A stretch of DNA of 64,000 nt from an uncultured Clostridia bacterium (GCA_947089425.1 CAMUKG010000007.1:1-64000); one strand, 5' to 3'; shown: positions 16,121-25,873, counted from the stretch's first letter. A program made the numbers and translations. Notes: generated by a model from the letters alone, not told the origin.

Positions 16121-16783
16121 ATGGGACAGAAAGTAAATCCTCACGGACTTAGAGTGGGTGTAATCGGCGGTTGGAACGCCAACTGGTACGCGGGCAAAAA
16201 AGATTTTTCCGCAAACCTTTTCGAAGACCACAAAATCCGCGAATTTATTAAAAAGAAGTATTACGCTTACGGCGTGAGCAAAGTTATTATAGAGCGCGCT
16301 CAGGGCAACGTGAGCATAAACATTCACACCTCTAAGCCCGGCATGATTATAGGGCTTAAAGGCGCGGGTATAGAAGAGCTCAAAAAGCAACTCAAAAAAG
16401 TCGTGCCCGATAAGCAGTTCCATATAAACATTATGGAAGTGAAGCGCCCCGATATGGACGCCGTCCTTGTTGCCGAGAGCATTGCGGCTCAGCTCGAAAA
16501 GCGCAGTTCGTTCAGAAGAACTATGAAACAGGCTATGGGCAGAGTAATGCGTAGCGGAGCGAAAGGAGTTAAGATTAAAGTTTCGGGTCGTCTCGACGGC
16601 GCCGAAATCGCGCGTAGCGAGGCTTATCACGACGGAAGTATTCCTCTTCAAACGTTGAGAGCCGACATAGATTACGGCGTTGCCACCGCCCGCACTACCT
16701 TCGGCGCAATAGGCATCAAGGTTTGGGTTTATAAGGGCGAGGTATTGCCTAAGGCGAAAGAGCCGCAAGGAGGACAGGAATAA
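16121..16783 (+). CDS. rpsC: 30S ribosomal protein S3
   Basis: A 220-residue protein at the mRNA entry channel with helicase activity toward mRNA structure. It begins [15 protein letters not shown]. The KH domain carries the loop [16 protein letters not shown] (about 75-90), with GLKG in the GxxG position, and the C-terminal domain has [17 protein letters not shown]. Length is normal. Its stop shares one base with the rplP ATG (TAATG). Confidence 0.97.
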   Translation: MGQKVNPHGLRVGVIGGWNANWYAGKKDFSANLFEDHKIREFIKKKYYAYGVSKVIIERAQGNVSINIHTSKPGMIIGLKGAGIEELKKQLKKVVPDKQFHINIMEVKRPDMDAVLVAESIAAQLEKRSSFRRTMKQAMGRVMRSGAKGVKIKVSGRLDGAEIARSEAYHDGSIPLQTLRADIDYGVATARTTFGAIGIKVWVYKGEVLPKAKEPQGGQE

Positions 16784-17223
16784 TGTTACTTCCCAAGAGA
16801 GTAAAACACCGCAAACAACAGCGCGGAAGAATGAAGGGTAAGGCGAATAAGGGCAACGAAATCGCATACGGCGAGTTCGGACTTGTGTCGCTCGACCCCG
16901 CATGGATTACGTCCAACCAAATAGAAGCCGCTCGTATCGCCATGACTCGTTATATAAAGCGCGGCGGACAGGTTTGGATAGATATTTTCCCGCATAAGCC
17001 CATCACGAAGAAACCCGCCGAAACCCGCATGGGTAGCGGAAAAGGTTCTCCCGAATACTGGGCTGCCGTTGTTAAGCCGGGCAGAGTTATGTTCGAAATG
17101 GCGGGAGTAAGCGAGGAAGTCGCTCGCGAAGCTCTTCGTCTTGCTTCTCACAAATTGCCGGTGCGTTGCAAAATTTGCAAACGCGGCGAGCTTATATCCG
17201 CCGACAAGGAGGAAAAAGCATAA
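16783..17223 (+). CDS. rplP: 50S ribosomal protein L16
   Basis: A 146-residue protein near the A-site tRNA elbow and peptidyl transferase centre. It begins [20 protein letters not shown] and contains [28 protein letters not shown] segments (arginine site about residue 80). [20 protein letters not shown] is typical. One base overlaps rpsC and one base overlaps rpmC, so the three are tightly coupled. The GGAGG site lies inside rpsC. Confidence 0.97.
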   Translation: MLLPKRVKHRKQQRGRMKGKANKGNEIAYGEFGLVSLDPAWITSNQIEAARIAMTRYIKRGGQVWIDIFPHKPITKKPAETRMGSGKGSPEYWAAVVKPGRVMFEMAGVSEEVAREALRLASHKLPVRCKICKRGELISADKEEKA

Positions 17224-17423
17224 TGAAAGCTAAGCAAATACACGAAATGAAAGACGACGAGCTTATCGCTAAGCTCGGTGAGCTCAAACAAGAGCTTTTC
17301 AACCTTAGATTCAGCAACGCTACGGGTCAGCTCAATAACCCCATGCAGATGGTCGTTTGCAAAAAAGACATCGCGCGCATTAAAACGGTTCTCCGTGAGC
17401 GCGAACTTTCGAAGAAGGCGTAG
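17223..17423 (+). CDS. rpmC: 50S ribosomal protein L29
   Basis: A 66-residue helical hairpin protein at the tunnel exit beside L23. The sequence [37 protein letters not shown] and IKTVLRERE is characteristic. The ATG at 17223 overlaps the rplP stop by one base and has AAGGAGG inside rplP. A longer open frame upstream is internal to rplP and is not used. Confidence 0.96.
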   Translation: MKAKQIHEMKDDELIAKLGELKQELFNLRFSNATGQLNNPMQMVVCKKDIARIKTVLRERELSKKA

Positions 17424-17433
17424 AGAGGGCATT

Positions 17434-17697
17434 ATGGAAACAATACAAAGAAATAATCGCAAGGTGCGCGAAGGAATTGTCGTTTCGGACAAAATGGACA
17501 AAACGATAGTTGTCGCCATTAAAGACAAAACGAAACACCCTCTGTACAAAAAAACCATCAACACTACCAAAAAACTGAAAGCTCACGACGAAAACAACGA
17601 AGCGGGTATCGGCGACAAAGTGGAGATTATGGAAACCCGTCCTCTGTCGCGCGACAAACGTTGGCGCCTTGTGAAAGTAGTCGAGAAGGCGAAGTAA
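17434..17697 (+). CDS. rpsQ: 30S ribosomal protein S17
   Basis: An 87-residue OB-fold protein that binds the 5' domain of 16S rRNA early in assembly. [19 protein letters not shown] (about 7-25), KHPLYKKTI and the C-terminal [16 protein letters not shown] are diagnostic. GAGAGGGC precedes the ATG, ten bases after rpmC. Length is normal. Confidence 0.97.
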   Translation: METIQRNNRKVREGIVVSDKMDKTIVVAIKDKTKHPLYKKTINTTKKLKAHDENNEAGIGDKVEIMETRPLSRDKRWRLVKVVEKAK

Positions 17698-17710
17698 GGA
17701 GAGGCGAATT

Positions 17711-18079
17711 ATGATACAACCCCAAAGTTATCTTAAAGTTGCCGACAACAGCGGCGCGAAAGAAATTATGTGCATTCGCGTGCTCGGCGGTTCGTTCCGC
17801 CGCAGCGGCAACATAGGCGACGTTATTATAGCGTCGGTTAAGAGCGCGTCGACAGGCGGCGCCGTGAAAAAGGGCGACGTGGTTAAAGCGGTAATCGTGC
17901 GCACCAATAAGGGCGTAGGGCGTCCCGACGGGTCGTTTATCCGCTTCGACGACAACGCCGCCGTAATTATAGACAACCAAAAGCAACCGCGCGGAACTCG
18001 TATCTTCGGACCGATTGCCCGCGAACTCCGCGAGAAAGATTATATGAAAATCATATCGCTCGCTCCCGAAGTGCTTTAA
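17711..18079 (+). CDS. rplN: 50S ribosomal protein L14
   Basis: A 122-residue protein of the subunit interface that docks ribosome silencing factor and L19. The whole length matches the family: [18 protein letters not shown] at the start, [27 protein letters not shown] and the end [30 protein letters not shown] lies before the ATG. Confidence 0.98.
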   Translation: MIQPQSYLKVADNSGAKEIMCIRVLGGSFRRSGNIGDVIIASVKSASTGGAVKKGDVVKAVIVRTNKGVGRPDGSFIRFDDNAAVIIDNQKQPRGTRIFGPIARELREKDYMKIISLAPEVL

Positions 18080-18094
18080 GGAGGAATTGCCGAA

Positions 18095-18619
18095 ATGAAA
18101 ATGAACGTTAAAAAAGGCGATACCGTACTTATGATTGCGGGTAAAGACAAAGGCAAGAAAGGCAAAATTACGTCGAGCGACCCCAAAAGCGGAAGAGTGG
18201 TTGTGGAAGGTTGCAACATTATAACCAAACACACCAAGCCGAGAGGAGCCAACCAACCGGGCGGCATCAATAAAATGGCGGGTCCCGTAGACGTGAGCAA
18301 CGTGCAAATCGTTTGCCCGTCTTGCGGCAAAGCCACTCGCGTGGCGCACAACGTAGACGGCGAAAAGAAAATTCGCGTTTGCAAGAAGTGCGGCGCGTCG
18401 TTAGAGCCCAAAAAGGTTGAGAAAAAGGCTAAAAAGAGCAAGACCGAAAAGGTTGAAACTCCCGCCGAAGAAGTAAAAGAAAAGAAAACGGCTAAGAAAA
18501 CCGCCAAAAAATCGGACGACAGCGCCGAGAAAAAGACGGCTAAGAAAACCGTGAAGAAAGAAGCCGACACTGCGGTCGAGGCTACCGAGAACGTTGCCGA
18601 AAACGGCGGCGAGAACTAA
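18095..18619 (+). CDS. rplX: 50S ribosomal protein L24 with long lysine-rich tail
   Basis: The first 106 residues are an ordinary L24: KOW motif ([21 protein letters not shown], about 4-24) and a four-cysteine zinc site ([18 protein letters not shown]). L24 starts large-subunit assembly near the tunnel exit. A further 68 residues follow, rich in Lys, Ala, Glu and Thr, with repeated KKTAKKT-like units and an acidic end. L24 is normally about 100-110 residues, so the tail is an addition. It is probably disordered and could contact rRNA or the nascent-chain machinery, which is inference. GGAGGAATT precedes the ATG. Confidence 0.95.
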   Translation: MKMNVKKGDTVLMIAGKDKGKKGKITSSDPKSGRVVVEGCNIITKHTKPRGANQPGGINKMAGPVDVSNVQIVCPSCGKATRVAHNVDGEKKIRVCKKCGASLEPKKVEKKAKKSKTEKVETPAEEVKEKKTAKKTAKKSDDSAEKKTAKKTVKKEADTAVEATENVAENGGEN

Positions 18620-18630
18620 TCGGAGGAAAT

Positions 18631-19236
18631 ATGGCAGAAAAGAAGAATCAGGTTGCGGCAAAGGCGGCAACCGATACGAAGAAAGACGACAGTCCCCGTT
18701 ATCGCCTCAGAAAGCGTTACGTTAGCGAAATCGTTCCCGCGCTCATGAGCGAAAGAGGATACAAGAACGTTAACGAAGTTCCCAAGCTCGAAAAAATCAC
18801 GCTCAACATGCGTCTCGGCGACATTAAAGACAACAACAAGAGCATTCAGCTTGCGCAAGCCGAGCTCGAATCCATTTGCGGTCAGAAAAGCATTATAACG
18901 AAAGCTAAGAAGAGCGTCGCGAACTTCAAACTCCGCGAAAACCAACCCATAGGCGTAAAAGTTACGCTTCGCGGCGACAAAATGTACGAATTTCTCGATA
19001 AGCTCATATCGATTGCGCTTCCGCGCGTGCGCGACTTTCGCGGAATTTCCGCCAAGTCGTTCGACGGCAGAGGAAATTACTCGATGGGCGTTAAAGAGCA
19101 GATTATTTTCCCCGAAATTTCTTACGAACAGGTGGAAAAAGTACGCGGATTCGATATTTGCATAGTAACTACCGCTAAGTCGGACGACGAAGCGAAGGCA
19201 TTGCTCACCAAGATGGGTATGCCGTTTCGGAATTAG
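18631..19236 (+). CDS. rplE: 50S ribosomal protein L5 with N-terminal extension
   Basis: A 201-residue protein of the 5S RNP that contacts the P-site tRNA. Core signatures are [15 protein letters not shown] (about 49-63), [24 protein letters not shown] and [21 protein letters not shown]. The family is usually about 180 residues; here about 22 residues, mostly charged ([20 protein letters not shown]), precede the normal start YRLRKRY. AGGAGGAAAT at 18620-18629 sits directly before ATG 18631, so the extension is probably real. The preceding L24 tail has a similar composition. Confidence 0.95.
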   Translation: MAEKKNQVAAKAATDTKKDDSPRYRLRKRYVSEIVPALMSERGYKNVNEVPKLEKITLNMRLGDIKDNNKSIQLAQAELESICGQKSIITKAKKSVANFKLRENQPIGVKVTLRGDKMYEFLDKLISIALPRVRDFRGISAKSFDGRGNYSMGVKEQIIFPEISYEQVEKVRGFDICIVTTAKSDDEAKALLTKMGMPFRN

Positions 19237-19255
19237 CGGAGGATAGGAGAAAATT

Positions 19256-19441
19256 ATGGCTAAGAAAGCAATGATAAACAAGCAGCAGAAGCCTGCGAAG
19301 TTTTCCACTCGCGCATACACGCGTTGCAATATTTGCGGACGTCCGCACGCTGTGCTGAAAAAGTTCGGAATTTGCAGAATATGTTTCCGCGAGCTTGCCT
19401 ATAAGGGCGAAATTCCCGGCGTTAAGAAGTCGAGTTGGTAA
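19256..19441 (+). CDS. rpsN: 30S ribosomal protein S14, zinc-binding type Z
   Basis: The 61-residue short form of S14, with CNIC (near residue 23) and CRIC (near residue 39) binding zinc. It starts [19 protein letters not shown] and ends [16 protein letters not shown], the usual Gram-positive type. It belongs to the 30S head. GGAGGATAGG precedes the ATG, 19 bases after rplE. Confidence 0.97.
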   Translation: MAKKAMINKQQKPAKFSTRAYTRCNICGRPHAVLKKFGICRICFRELAYKGEIPGVKKSSW

Positions 19442-19456
19442 GGAGGACAGCGAAAT

Positions 19457-19855
19457 ATGGTTACTACAGACCCCATTGCAGATTTGCTGACGAGAATCCG
19501 TAACGCGCTCACCGCGCGTCACGACACCGTGTCGGTTCCTTCTTCCAAAATGAAGAAAGCTATTGCCGACATACTCGTGAACGAAGGCTTTATAAAAAGC
19601 GCGGAAATAGGCGACGACAACGGACATCCCGTTATAAACATTGTGCTCAAATACGGCAACAAATACGAGAGAGTTATTACTAACCTCAAACGTATCAGCA
19701 AGCCCGGACTCAGAGTGTATTGCGGATACGAAGAGCTTCCCAAAGTTTTGGGCGGCTTGGGTATTGCAATCATTTCCACAAGTAAAGGCGTTATGACGGA
19801 TAAGCAGGCGCGCGCTCAAAAAGTGGGCGGTGAAGTGCTTGCTTACGTTTGGTAA
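19457..19855 (+). CDS. rpsH: 30S ribosomal protein S8
   Basis: A 132-residue protein that organises the central domain of 16S rRNA. It shows [22 protein letters not shown] at the N-terminus, and the C-terminal RNA-binding signature [21 protein letters not shown] followed by VLAYVW. In proteobacteria S8 represses the spc operon; no target is evident here. AAGGAGGAC lies before the ATG. Confidence 0.97.
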   Translation: MVTTDPIADLLTRIRNALTARHDTVSVPSSKMKKAIADILVNEGFIKSAEIGDDNGHPVINIVLKYGNKYERVITNLKRISKPGLRVYCGYEELPKVLGGLGIAIISTSKGVMTDKQARAQKVGGEVLAYVW

Positions 19856-19873
19856 TAAGGGAGGCAAAGCATT

Positions 19874-20416
19874 ATGTCGAGAATAGGAAGAATGCCAGTT
19901 GCAATCCCCGCCGGCGTTAAAGTGGAGGTTGCGGGTTCAACTGTGAAAGTGAGCGGACCCAAAGGAACGCTCGAACGCGAAATCGCAAGCAATAAAATAG
20001 AAGTTAAAGTTGAAGGCGCCGAAGTGCACGTTACGCGTTCCGACGAAAAGAAAGAAACGAAATCGAAGCACGGGCTTTACCGTCAGCTTATTGCCAACAT
20101 GGTGGCGGGCGTGGTTACGCCGTTTAGCCGCACGCTTATAGTTCAAGGCGTAGGCTATAAAGCCGCAGTTTCGGGCAACAAGCTCACAATGAACTTAGGA
20201 TACAGCCATCCAGTAGAGTTCACCGCTCCCGAAGGCATCACAATCGCTTGCCCCGACATTACTACCATAGTGGTTTCGGGCATAAGCAAAGAGCTTGTGG
20301 GGCAGACGGCGGCGACCATACGCAGTAAGCGCCCTGTGGAGCCTTACCACAACTACGGACTCCATTATTCGGACGAAGTTCTTGTGAAGAAAGAAGGCAA
20401 GACGGCGGGCAAGTAA
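19874..20416 (+). CDS. rplF: 50S ribosomal protein L6
   Basis: A 180-residue protein of the factor-binding region beside the sarcin-ricin loop. [15 protein letters not shown] opens the protein. Two related domains follow, with the C-terminal signature [19 protein letters not shown] (about 152-170; usually KGKGIRY). The variant end [14 protein letters not shown] departs mildly from the common form. GGGAGG precedes the ATG. Confidence 0.96.
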   Translation: MSRIGRMPVAIPAGVKVEVAGSTVKVSGPKGTLEREIASNKIEVKVEGAEVHVTRSDEKKETKSKHGLYRQLIANMVAGVVTPFSRTLIVQGVGYKAAVSGNKLTMNLGYSHPVEFTAPEGITIACPDITTIVVSGISKELVGQTAATIRSKRPVEPYHNYGLHYSDEVLVKKEGKTAGK

Positions 20417-20429
20417 GGAGCAAAGCGAT

Positions 20430-20792
20430 ATGATAAACAAACAGAATAAAAATCAAGTTCGTGTTAAGCGTCATTTGCGCGTTCGTCACAACGTGTCGGG
20501 AACCGCCGAGTGCCCGCGTTTGAACGTGTATCGCTCCACTTCGCACATTTACGCGCAAGTTATCGACGACGTTGCGGGCGTGACGCTCGCTTCGAGTTCG
20601 ACGGTTGCCAAAGACGTGAACGTGAAGGGCAAGACAAAAACCGAAGCGGCCGCGATTGTGGGCGCGAAAGTAGCCGAAAAGGCGAAGGCGAAAGGAATTG
20701 AGTGCGTGGTTTTCGACCGCGGCGGTTACCTTTACACAGGCAGAGTGAAAGCTCTTGCCGACGGCGCTCGTGAAGCGGGCCTCAAATTTTAG
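20430..20792 (+). CDS. rplR: 50S ribosomal protein L18
   Basis: A 120-residue 5S rRNA-binding protein of the central protuberance. [26 protein letters not shown] (about 11-36), [20 protein letters not shown] and the ending [26 protein letters not shown] are all present. GGAGCAAAG precedes the ATG. It lies 13 bases after rplF. Confidence 0.97.
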   Translation: MINKQNKNQVRVKRHLRVRHNVSGTAECPRLNVYRSTSHIYAQVIDDVAGVTLASSSTVAKDVNVKGKTKTEAAAIVGAKVAEKAKAKGIECVVFDRGGYLYTGRVKALADGAREAGLKF

Positions 20793-20807
20793 CGGAGGAA
20801 TGCAGAA

Positions 20808-21320
20808 ATGGCAAGACGTGAACGTGAAGAAATGAAGCCCGACGACGGCTTTAAAAGCAAACTCGTAGCGGTTAACCGTATCACAAAGGTTGTTAAAGGC
20901 GGACGCAACATGCGCTTTTCGGCGCTTGTTGTGGTGGGCGACGGCAACGGAAGTGTGGGAATCGGCACGGGCAAAGCGGCTGAGGTTCCCGAAGCGATTA
21001 AAAAGGCAGAGGGCGTGGCTCGCCGCAGTTTGGTGAAAATCGCTATGTCGGACGGCACAATACCGCACGAAATTATAGGCAAATTCGGAACCTCGCAGGT
21101 TCTCATGCGTCCCGCTCCCGAAGGTACGGGCGTTATAGCCGGCGGAAGCGTGCGCGCGGTGGTGGAGCTCGCGGGAATTAAAGACATCACCACGAAGAGC
21201 TACGGCAGTCGCAATCCCATAAACAGCGTTAAGGCTACTTTCGGAGGGCTTACCGCGCTCCGTTCGCCCGAGCAGGTTGCGGCTCTCAGAGGCAAGACCG
21301 TAGAAGAAATTTTAGGATAG
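20808..21320 (+). CDS. rpsE: 30S ribosomal protein S5
   Basis: A 170-residue protein near the decoding centre and mRNA entry site, involved in accuracy. The double-stranded RNA-binding domain has [24 protein letters not shown] sequence (about 22-41) and [16 protein letters not shown]. The C-terminal domain has [19 protein letters not shown] and AVNATFGGL-like KATFGGL. GCGGAGGAAT precedes the ATG. Confidence 0.97.
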   Translation: MARREREEMKPDDGFKSKLVAVNRITKVVKGGRNMRFSALVVVGDGNGSVGIGTGKAAEVPEAIKKAEGVARRSLVKIAMSDGTIPHEIIGKFGTSQVLMRPAPEGTGVIAGGSVRAVVELAGIKDITTKSYGSRNPINSVKATFGGLTALRSPEQVAALRGKTVEEILG

Positions 21321-21330
21321 GAGAGGCGAT

Positions 21331-21540
21331 ATGGCTACGAAAAAGACAGAAAACGCCGAAACCAAGAAGCTGAAAGTCACTTTGGTGAAAAGCACAATCG
21401 GCAGCCTTGAAAAGCATAAAAGAACGGTGCAGGCGTTAGGCCTCAAAAAAATTCGTTCCAGCGTGGTAGTGAACGATAATCCCGCAATGCGCGGCATGAT
21501 TTTCGTTGTGAAGCACCTCGTTAACGTAGAGGAGGTATAA
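21331..21540 (+). CDS. rpmD: 50S ribosomal protein L30
   Basis: A 69-residue protein with the L30 ferredoxin-like core [19 protein letters not shown] (about 11-29), [18 protein letters not shown], and the end [14 protein letters not shown]. Its first ten residues are a charged extension. GAGAGGCG lies before the ATG, and rplO follows after five bases. Confidence 0.95.
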   Translation: MATKKTENAETKKLKVTLVKSTIGSLEKHKRTVQALGLKKIRSSVVVNDNPAMRGMIFVVKHLVNVEEV

Positions 21541-21545
21541 AAACT

Positions 21546-21989
21546 ATGAACATGCACGATTTATCGCCTGCGGTAGGCGCGAAAAAAGCTACCAAACGCT
21601 TGGGGCGCGGCATCGGTTCGGGCACAGGCAAAACGAGCGGCAAAGGTCACAAAGGACAGTGGGCGCGTAGCGGAGGCGGGGTTCGTCCCGGCTTCGAGGG
21701 CGGACAAATGCCGCTTTCGCGCAGACTTCCCAAAACGGGATTTGACAACCGCTACAAGAAAGTATACTCCATAGTTAATCTCGGCGACCTCAACGAATTC
21801 GAAGACGGCGCTGTGGTTAACCTCGAAACGCTAATTAAAAGCGGAATAGTCGGCAAAGAGGAACCTTACGGATTGAAGGTGCTCGCAAACGGCGAGCTCA
21901 CCAAAAAAATAACCGTGCAGGCTAAAAAATTCTCGAAATCCGCAATGGAGAAAATCGAGAAAGCCGGTGGTAAAGCAGAGGTGTTGTAA
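21546..21989 (+). CDS. rplO: 50S ribosomal protein L15
   Basis: A 147-residue late-assembly protein penetrating the large subunit. The N-terminal part is [20 protein letters not shown] followed by [15 protein letters not shown], and [14 protein letters not shown] is typical. Ribosome site GAGGAGGT is inside the end of rpmD. Its stop codon shares one base with the secY start (TAATG), coupling ribosome and translocon synthesis. Confidence 0.97.
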   Translation: MNMHDLSPAVGAKKATKRLGRGIGSGTGKTSGKGHKGQWARSGGGVRPGFEGGQMPLSRRLPKTGFDNRYKKVYSIVNLGDLNEFEDGAVVNLETLIKSGIVGKEEPYGLKVLANGELTKKITVQAKKFSKSAMEKIEKAGGKAEVL

Positions 21990-23314
21990 TGTTTCAAACA
22001 CTCGTTAACGCGTTTAAGAATAAGGAAGTGCGAAACAAAATCCTTATCACTTTGGCGCTGATGTTTGTTTACCGCTTGGGTTGTTGGCTTCCCATTCCCG
22101 GCATAACGGGCGAAACGTATGCTGGACAAGTTGCAAACGACTCCGGCAACATACTTTCGTTGCTCAGTATGATTACGGGCGGCGCGCTTACTAACGGCGC
22201 GTTCTTGGCAATCGGTATTTCGCCGTATATCAATGCGTCGATTATTATTCAGCTTTTAACCGTTGCCATTCCGCCTTTGGAGCGTTGGAGCAAACAGGGT
22301 GACGAGGGCAGAAAGAAACTCAACAAGCTCACAAGGGTATTCACTCTTGTGCTTGCCGTAGCTCAGGCTATCGGCATTGTGATTAACTTTTCACGCGGCG
22401 ACCAAATAAGCACTACGGTGTTTAACGTGAGCATGAAAAAGTGGCTTGTGTGCATGTTTGTGGGCGCTATTTTGATTGCGGGCTCTATGTTCACAATGTG
22501 GCTCGGCGAAAGAATTACAGAAGTTGGCGTTGGTAACGGTATATCGCTTCTTATCTTCGTTGGTATCCTTTCGACGGCGGGCATAAGCATTGTGTCGGTT
22601 ATAACCGCTTGGGTTAAAGGCACCGACCAAAATGCCCCTTGGCAGTTGCTCGCATTCTTGTTGCTTGTTGTTATAATATTTGCGTTCATAGTGTTCGTAG
22701 ACCTTGCCGAGCGCAAAATTCCCGTGCATTACGCCAAACAAATAAAAGGGCGCAAGCAATACGGCGGACAAACCACCTATATTCCCATTAAAGTAAACGC
22801 GAGCGGCGTATTGCCCATAATCTTCTCTACGGCAATACTTTCGTTCCCTCAGCTCATTATGTCTATGTTCAATATGGACTCTACGAAAGGCTTCTATAAA
22901 TTTTGGACTAATTGGCTCGGAACGGGCAAGCCGATATACAGCGTGCTCGTGGGACTCTTAATTTTAGGTTTCAGCTTCTTCTATGCGCAAATTCAGTTTA
23001 ACGCCGAAGAAGTGGCAAGGAATATTCAGCAATACGGCGGAAACATTACGGGTCTCCGTCCCGGCAAGCAGACGAGCGATTATCTTAAAAAAATAAACAA
23101 GCGTCTCACTTTGTTCGGAGCGATTTTCCTTGCGATTATAGCAATAGTGCCTTCGATTATATTCAACTTCGTGTTTAGCTCCGGCACTTCGATTGCGCTC
23201 GTTAACGCGTTCAGCTCCACAGGTATGCTAATCGTTGTTTCGGTGGCGCTTGAATTCGAAAAGCAGTTGCAGAGTCAGTTGATGATGAAGCAGTATCGCG
23301 GCTTCTTAAAGTAA
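21989..23314 (+). CDS. secY: Preprotein translocase subunit SecY
   Basis: A 441-residue, ten-segment membrane channel of the Sec system. It begins FQTLVNAFKNKEVRNKILITLALMFVYRLG. The plug and TM2 region (LSLLSMITGGALTNGAFLAIGISPYINASIIIQLL-type block at about residues 50-85) and the SecA/ribosome-binding loop RKQYGGQTTYIPIKVNASGVLPIIF (about 252-276) are clear. It ends with LMMKQYRGFLK. Length matches. It is the last gene of the long ribosomal operon; hairpin repeat R1 copy C follows the stop within five bases. Confidence 0.98.
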   Translation: MFQTLVNAFKNKEVRNKILITLALMFVYRLGCWLPIPGITGETYAGQVANDSGNILSLLSMITGGALTNGAFLAIGISPYINASIIIQLLTVAIPPLERWSKQGDEGRKKLNKLTRVFTLVLAVAQAIGIVINFSRGDQISTTVFNVSMKKWLVCMFVGAILIAGSMFTMWLGERITEVGVGNGISLLIFVGILSTAGISIVSVITAWVKGTDQNAPWQLLAFLLLVVIIFAFIVFVDLAERKIPVHYAKQIKGRKQYGGQTTYIPIKVNASGVLPIIFSTAILSFPQLIMSMFNMDSTKGFYKFWTNWLGTGKPIYSVLVGLLILGFSFFYAQIQFNAEEVARNIQQYGGNITGLRPGKQTSDYLKKINKRLTLFGAIFLAIIAIVPSIIFNFVFSSGTSIALVNAFSSTGMLIVVSVALEFEKQLQSQLMMKQYRGFLK

Positions 23315-23318
23315 ATTA

Positions 23319-23445
23319 GCGGCGGCGCATACGGGCACATATAGGCGCTACGTTCGGCACGTCGATTCGGTTACGTATGTGTGAAATACGCGCCCTCATC
23401 GGCGAGCCGACTGTTGCGCCTCTCTGCACCCGTCTGCACCGCCTT
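23319..23445. repeat. Hairpin repeat R1, copy C
   Basis: Starts five bases after the secY stop. Stems as in copy B (GGCGG/CCGCC, ACGGG/CCCGT, AGGCGC/GCGCCT). In the central stem CGTCGA pairs with TCGGCG, so one C-G pair has become U-G and pairing is kept. A TCATTGCGAGCGTAGCGAAG half element follows at 23455. Confidence 0.9.
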
Positions 23446-23454
23446 AGGCGTACA

Positions 23455-23497
23455 TGTCATTGCGAGCGTAGCGAAGCAATCTCAAACATAGAGTTGT
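23455..23497. repeat. R2 half element
   Basis: TGTCATTGCGAGCGTAGCGAAG CAATCTC AAACATAGAG: the left half of the R2 palindrome without a visible right half, just upstream of adk. Confidence 0.7.
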
Positions 23498-23529
23498 AAA
23501 AGCTTTCGAACCATAAAAAAGGAAAAAAT

Positions 23530-24156
23530 ATGAAAATAGTTTTGTTGGGTGCGCCCGGTGCGGGCAAAGGCACGCAGGCAACGAAAATTGCAGAGAAGTA
23601 CGGAATCACTCATATCTCTACGGGAGACATATTCCGCAAAAACCTTAAAGAGGGAACGCCCGTAGGTTTAAAAGCCAAAGCGTATATCGACAAAGGGCAA
23701 CTCGTGCCCGACGAAGTTACTTGCGAAATAGTTGCCGAGCGTTTGAAAGAGAGCGATTGCAAAAACGGTTTCATGCTCGACGGCTTCCCGCGCAACGTCT
23801 TTCAAGCGAAAGCGCTCGACGAAATGAGCGAAATCGATTTGGTGCTCGATATAGCGGTGGAACTCGATAAACTCATGGCTCGGCTCACGGGCAGGAGAGT
23901 TTGCGCTAAATGCGGCGAAAGCTATCATGTGTCTACGTTTTCCGAAAAGAAATGTCCTAAATGCGGCGGAGAGATAATTCAGCGCGCCGACGACACCGAA
24001 GAAACGGTGGGCAAGCGTTTGAATGTTTACACCGAGCAAACAAAGCCGCTAATCGATTACTATGCGGCAAAGGGCAAACTTAAAAGCGTTAACGGCATGA
24101 AGCAGATAGACGAAGTGTTCGCCCAAATAGAAAAGGTGCTCGACTCCTTGAAATGA
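23530..24156 (+). CDS. adk: Adenylate kinase, zinc-binding LID form
   Basis: A 208-residue nucleotide kinase interconverting ATP, ADP and AMP. The P-loop GAPGAGKGTQ is at residues 7-16 and the AMP-binding HISTGDIFR at about 28-36, followed by GFPRN. The LID carries four cysteines (VCAKCGESYH and KKCPKCGGE), the structural zinc site common in Gram-positive enzymes. It is slightly shorter than the usual 214-220. AAAAGGAAAAA precedes the ATG. map follows 15 bases later, as in most Bacillota. Confidence 0.97.
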   Translation: MKIVLLGAPGAGKGTQATKIAEKYGITHISTGDIFRKNLKEGTPVGLKAKAYIDKGQLVPDEVTCEIVAERLKESDCKNGFMLDGFPRNVFQAKALDEMSEIDLVLDIAVELDKLMARLTGRRVCAKCGESYHVSTFSEKKCPKCGGEIIQRADDTEETVGKRLNVYTEQTKPLIDYYAAKGKLKSVNGMKQIDEVFAQIEKVLDSLK

Positions 24157-24171
24157 GGCTCGCGAAGTAGA

Positions 24172-24915
24172 ATGATTACGGTAAAAAAACCGAGCGAAAT
24201 CAACAAAATGCGCGTTGCGGGTAAGCTCACGGGTGACGCCCTCAAATTTATTGAGGAGAAAATCAAGCCCGGAGTCACAACCGCAGAAGTGAACGCGGCA
24301 ATACAAGAATTTATCGTGGCGCATGATGCAAAACCGTCGTTTCTGCATTACAGAGGTTATCCCGCGTCCGCGTGCGTTTCGGTGAACGACGTCGTTGTGC
24401 ACGGCATTCCGAGCGGCTACGTTTTGCAAGAGGGAGACATAGTTTCCATCGACGTGGGCGTGGTTAAAGACGGTTGGCAAGGCGACGCGGCACGCACGTT
24501 CGCAGTCGGAAAGATTTCGGACGGCGCGCAAAAACTTATAGACGTAACGCGCGAATGCTTCTTCGAAGGCATAAAACATGCGCGCGACGGCAAAAGATTG
24601 GGCGACCTTTCGAGTGCGATTCAGCGCCACGCCGAAAGTCACGGCTACGGAGTCGTGCGTGAAATGGTGGGGCACGGAATCGGCAGAGATATGCACGAGG
24701 AGCCCAATGTGCCCAACTTCGGAAAAGAGGGAACGGGCGTGTTGCTCAAATCGGGCTATACGATTGCGGTCGAGCCTATGATTAACGCGGGCACGTTCAA
24801 AATAAAATTCGACCCTGACGGTTGGACAACTCGCACGGCTGACGGAAGTCTGTCGGCGCACTACGAAAACACAATTCTCGTGCGCGACGGAGAACCCGAA
24901 ATTTTAACGCTTTAA
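24172..24915 (+). CDS. map: Methionine aminopeptidase, type I
   Basis: A 247-residue metalloprotease that removes the initiator methionine from nascent proteins. The five metal ligands of the pita-bread fold are in place: SIDVGVVKDGWQGDAAR (two Asp, near residues 96 and 107), MVGHGIGRDMHEEPNVPNFG (His near 165), VEPMINAG (Glu near 200) and HYENTILV (Glu near 231). It follows adk directly and probably shares its transcript. Confidence 0.97.
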   Translation: MITVKKPSEINKMRVAGKLTGDALKFIEEKIKPGVTTAEVNAAIQEFIVAHDAKPSFLHYRGYPASACVSVNDVVVHGIPSGYVLQEGDIVSIDVGVVKDGWQGDAARTFAVGKISDGAQKLIDVTRECFFEGIKHARDGKRLGDLSSAIQRHAESHGYGVVREMVGHGIGRDMHEEPNVPNFGKEGTGVLLKSGYTIAVEPMINAGTFKIKFDPDGWTTRTADGSLSAHYENTILVRDGEPEILTL

Positions 24916-24998
24916 GTTCGTTTAGGCGCTTTGTGCGTCAAAAATGTTCGTTCTTCGACAGAGTTAGGTGTGTTAAGCCGCTTTACAAAAAGGAATTT

Positions 24999-25295
24999 AT
25001 GTGCTATAATAAAATGTACGCCTTTGAGTTTCCGAGTGTCGGCACAGCGGTGCAAAGCCGAATGGGACACGACGGAGGAAGAATTTATTTAATAGCGGCG
25101 GTGCTCGGTAATGATTTCGTGCTTTTAACCGACGGCGACAAGCGACCGCTCGCAAAACTCAAAACCAAACGCGTTAAGCATTTAAAGCCGCTCGGCGAGA
25201 GCGAGCAAGCGAAAAAGGCGTTTGCAGACGGTACCGCGACCGATTCGGCGGTGCGAAAAATACTTAAAGAATTTTCGGAAAACGTTAAAAACTGA
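24999..25295 (+). CDS. KOW-domain (L14e-like) RNA-binding protein
   Basis: A 98-residue protein of the small KOW family that sits between map and infA in many clostridia. The motif [23 protein letters not shown] followed by [22 protein letters not shown] is typical of it. RNA or ribosome binding is inferred from the fold. The ATG at 24999 is preferred because AAAAGGA lies just before it. An ATG at 25014 would also keep the domain but has no ribosome site, and an in-frame ATG at 24933 lacks support. Confidence 0.75.
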   Translation: MCYNKMYAFEFPSVGTAVQSRMGHDGGRIYLIAAVLGNDFVLLTDGDKRPLAKLKTKRVKHLKPLGESEQAKKAFADGTATDSAVRKILKEFSENVKN

Positions 25296-25393
25296 AAACG
25301 TTTTGCGAGTTCGCTCGGGCGTCCGAGCCCGCATATATAAGGTTACGGCAAATAACTCGCTTTTATAAGCGCAAAAAAAGAAAAGGAGAATTT

Positions 25394-25615
25394 ATGCCAA
25401 AGTCCGACAATATCGAAGCAGAAGGCGTAGTAGTAGAGTGCTTGCGCAATGCTGTGTTTAAGGTAAAGCTGTCGAACGGTCATATTGTTACGTGCACGAT
25501 TTCGGGTAAAATTCGTATGCACTATATCAAGATTTTGGAAGGCGACACCGTTAAGATAGAAATGTCGCCCTACGATATCACGAAAGGCAGAATAACTTAC
25601 CGTAACAAAAATTAA
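25394..25615 (+). CDS. infA: Translation initiation factor IF-1
   Basis: A 73-residue OB-fold protein that blocks the A site during initiation. The sequence [50 protein letters not shown] and KGRITYRNK is canonical. AAAAGGAGAATTT precedes the ATG. The 98 bases upstream hold a small GC-rich stem (GCTCGG / CCGAGC) without a U-run. Confidence 0.97.
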   Translation: MPKSDNIEAEGVVVECLRNAVFKVKLSNGHIVTCTISGKIRMHYIKILEGDTVKIEMSPYDITKGRITYRNKN

Positions 25616-25664
25616 GAAGTCCGAAAAATCGGGCGGATACATTAAAAGAAGAGGTATTTGAAAA

Positions 25665-25781
25665 ATGAAAGTAAGAGCTTCGGTAAAGCCCATGTGCGAC
25701 AGATGCAAAGTTATAAAGCGTCATGGCAAAGTTATGGTTATTTGCTCCAAGTACGCCAACCATAAGCAGCGTCAGGGCTAA
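25665..25781 (+). CDS. rpmJ: 50S ribosomal protein L36, zinc form
   Basis: A 38-residue protein, [17 protein letters not shown]... ending NHKQRQG. The zinc ligands are C11, C14, C27 and H33 (CDRC, CSKYANH), the C+ type. L36 stabilises rRNA near the L11 stalk base in the finished large subunit. AGAGGTATTTG precedes the ATG. It is the normal partner of infA in the infA-rpmJ-rpsM order. Confidence 0.95.
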   Translation: MKVRASVKPMCDRCKVIKRHGKVMVICSKYANHKQRQG

Positions 25782-25873
25782 AAGTTTTAATAGGCAAACG
25801 CAATGCGTGCGGAATCCTTGGATAGTAAGGAATTGTCCGCGCGCAGTTTTCGCGTTTAAATACCTTTTATTTG

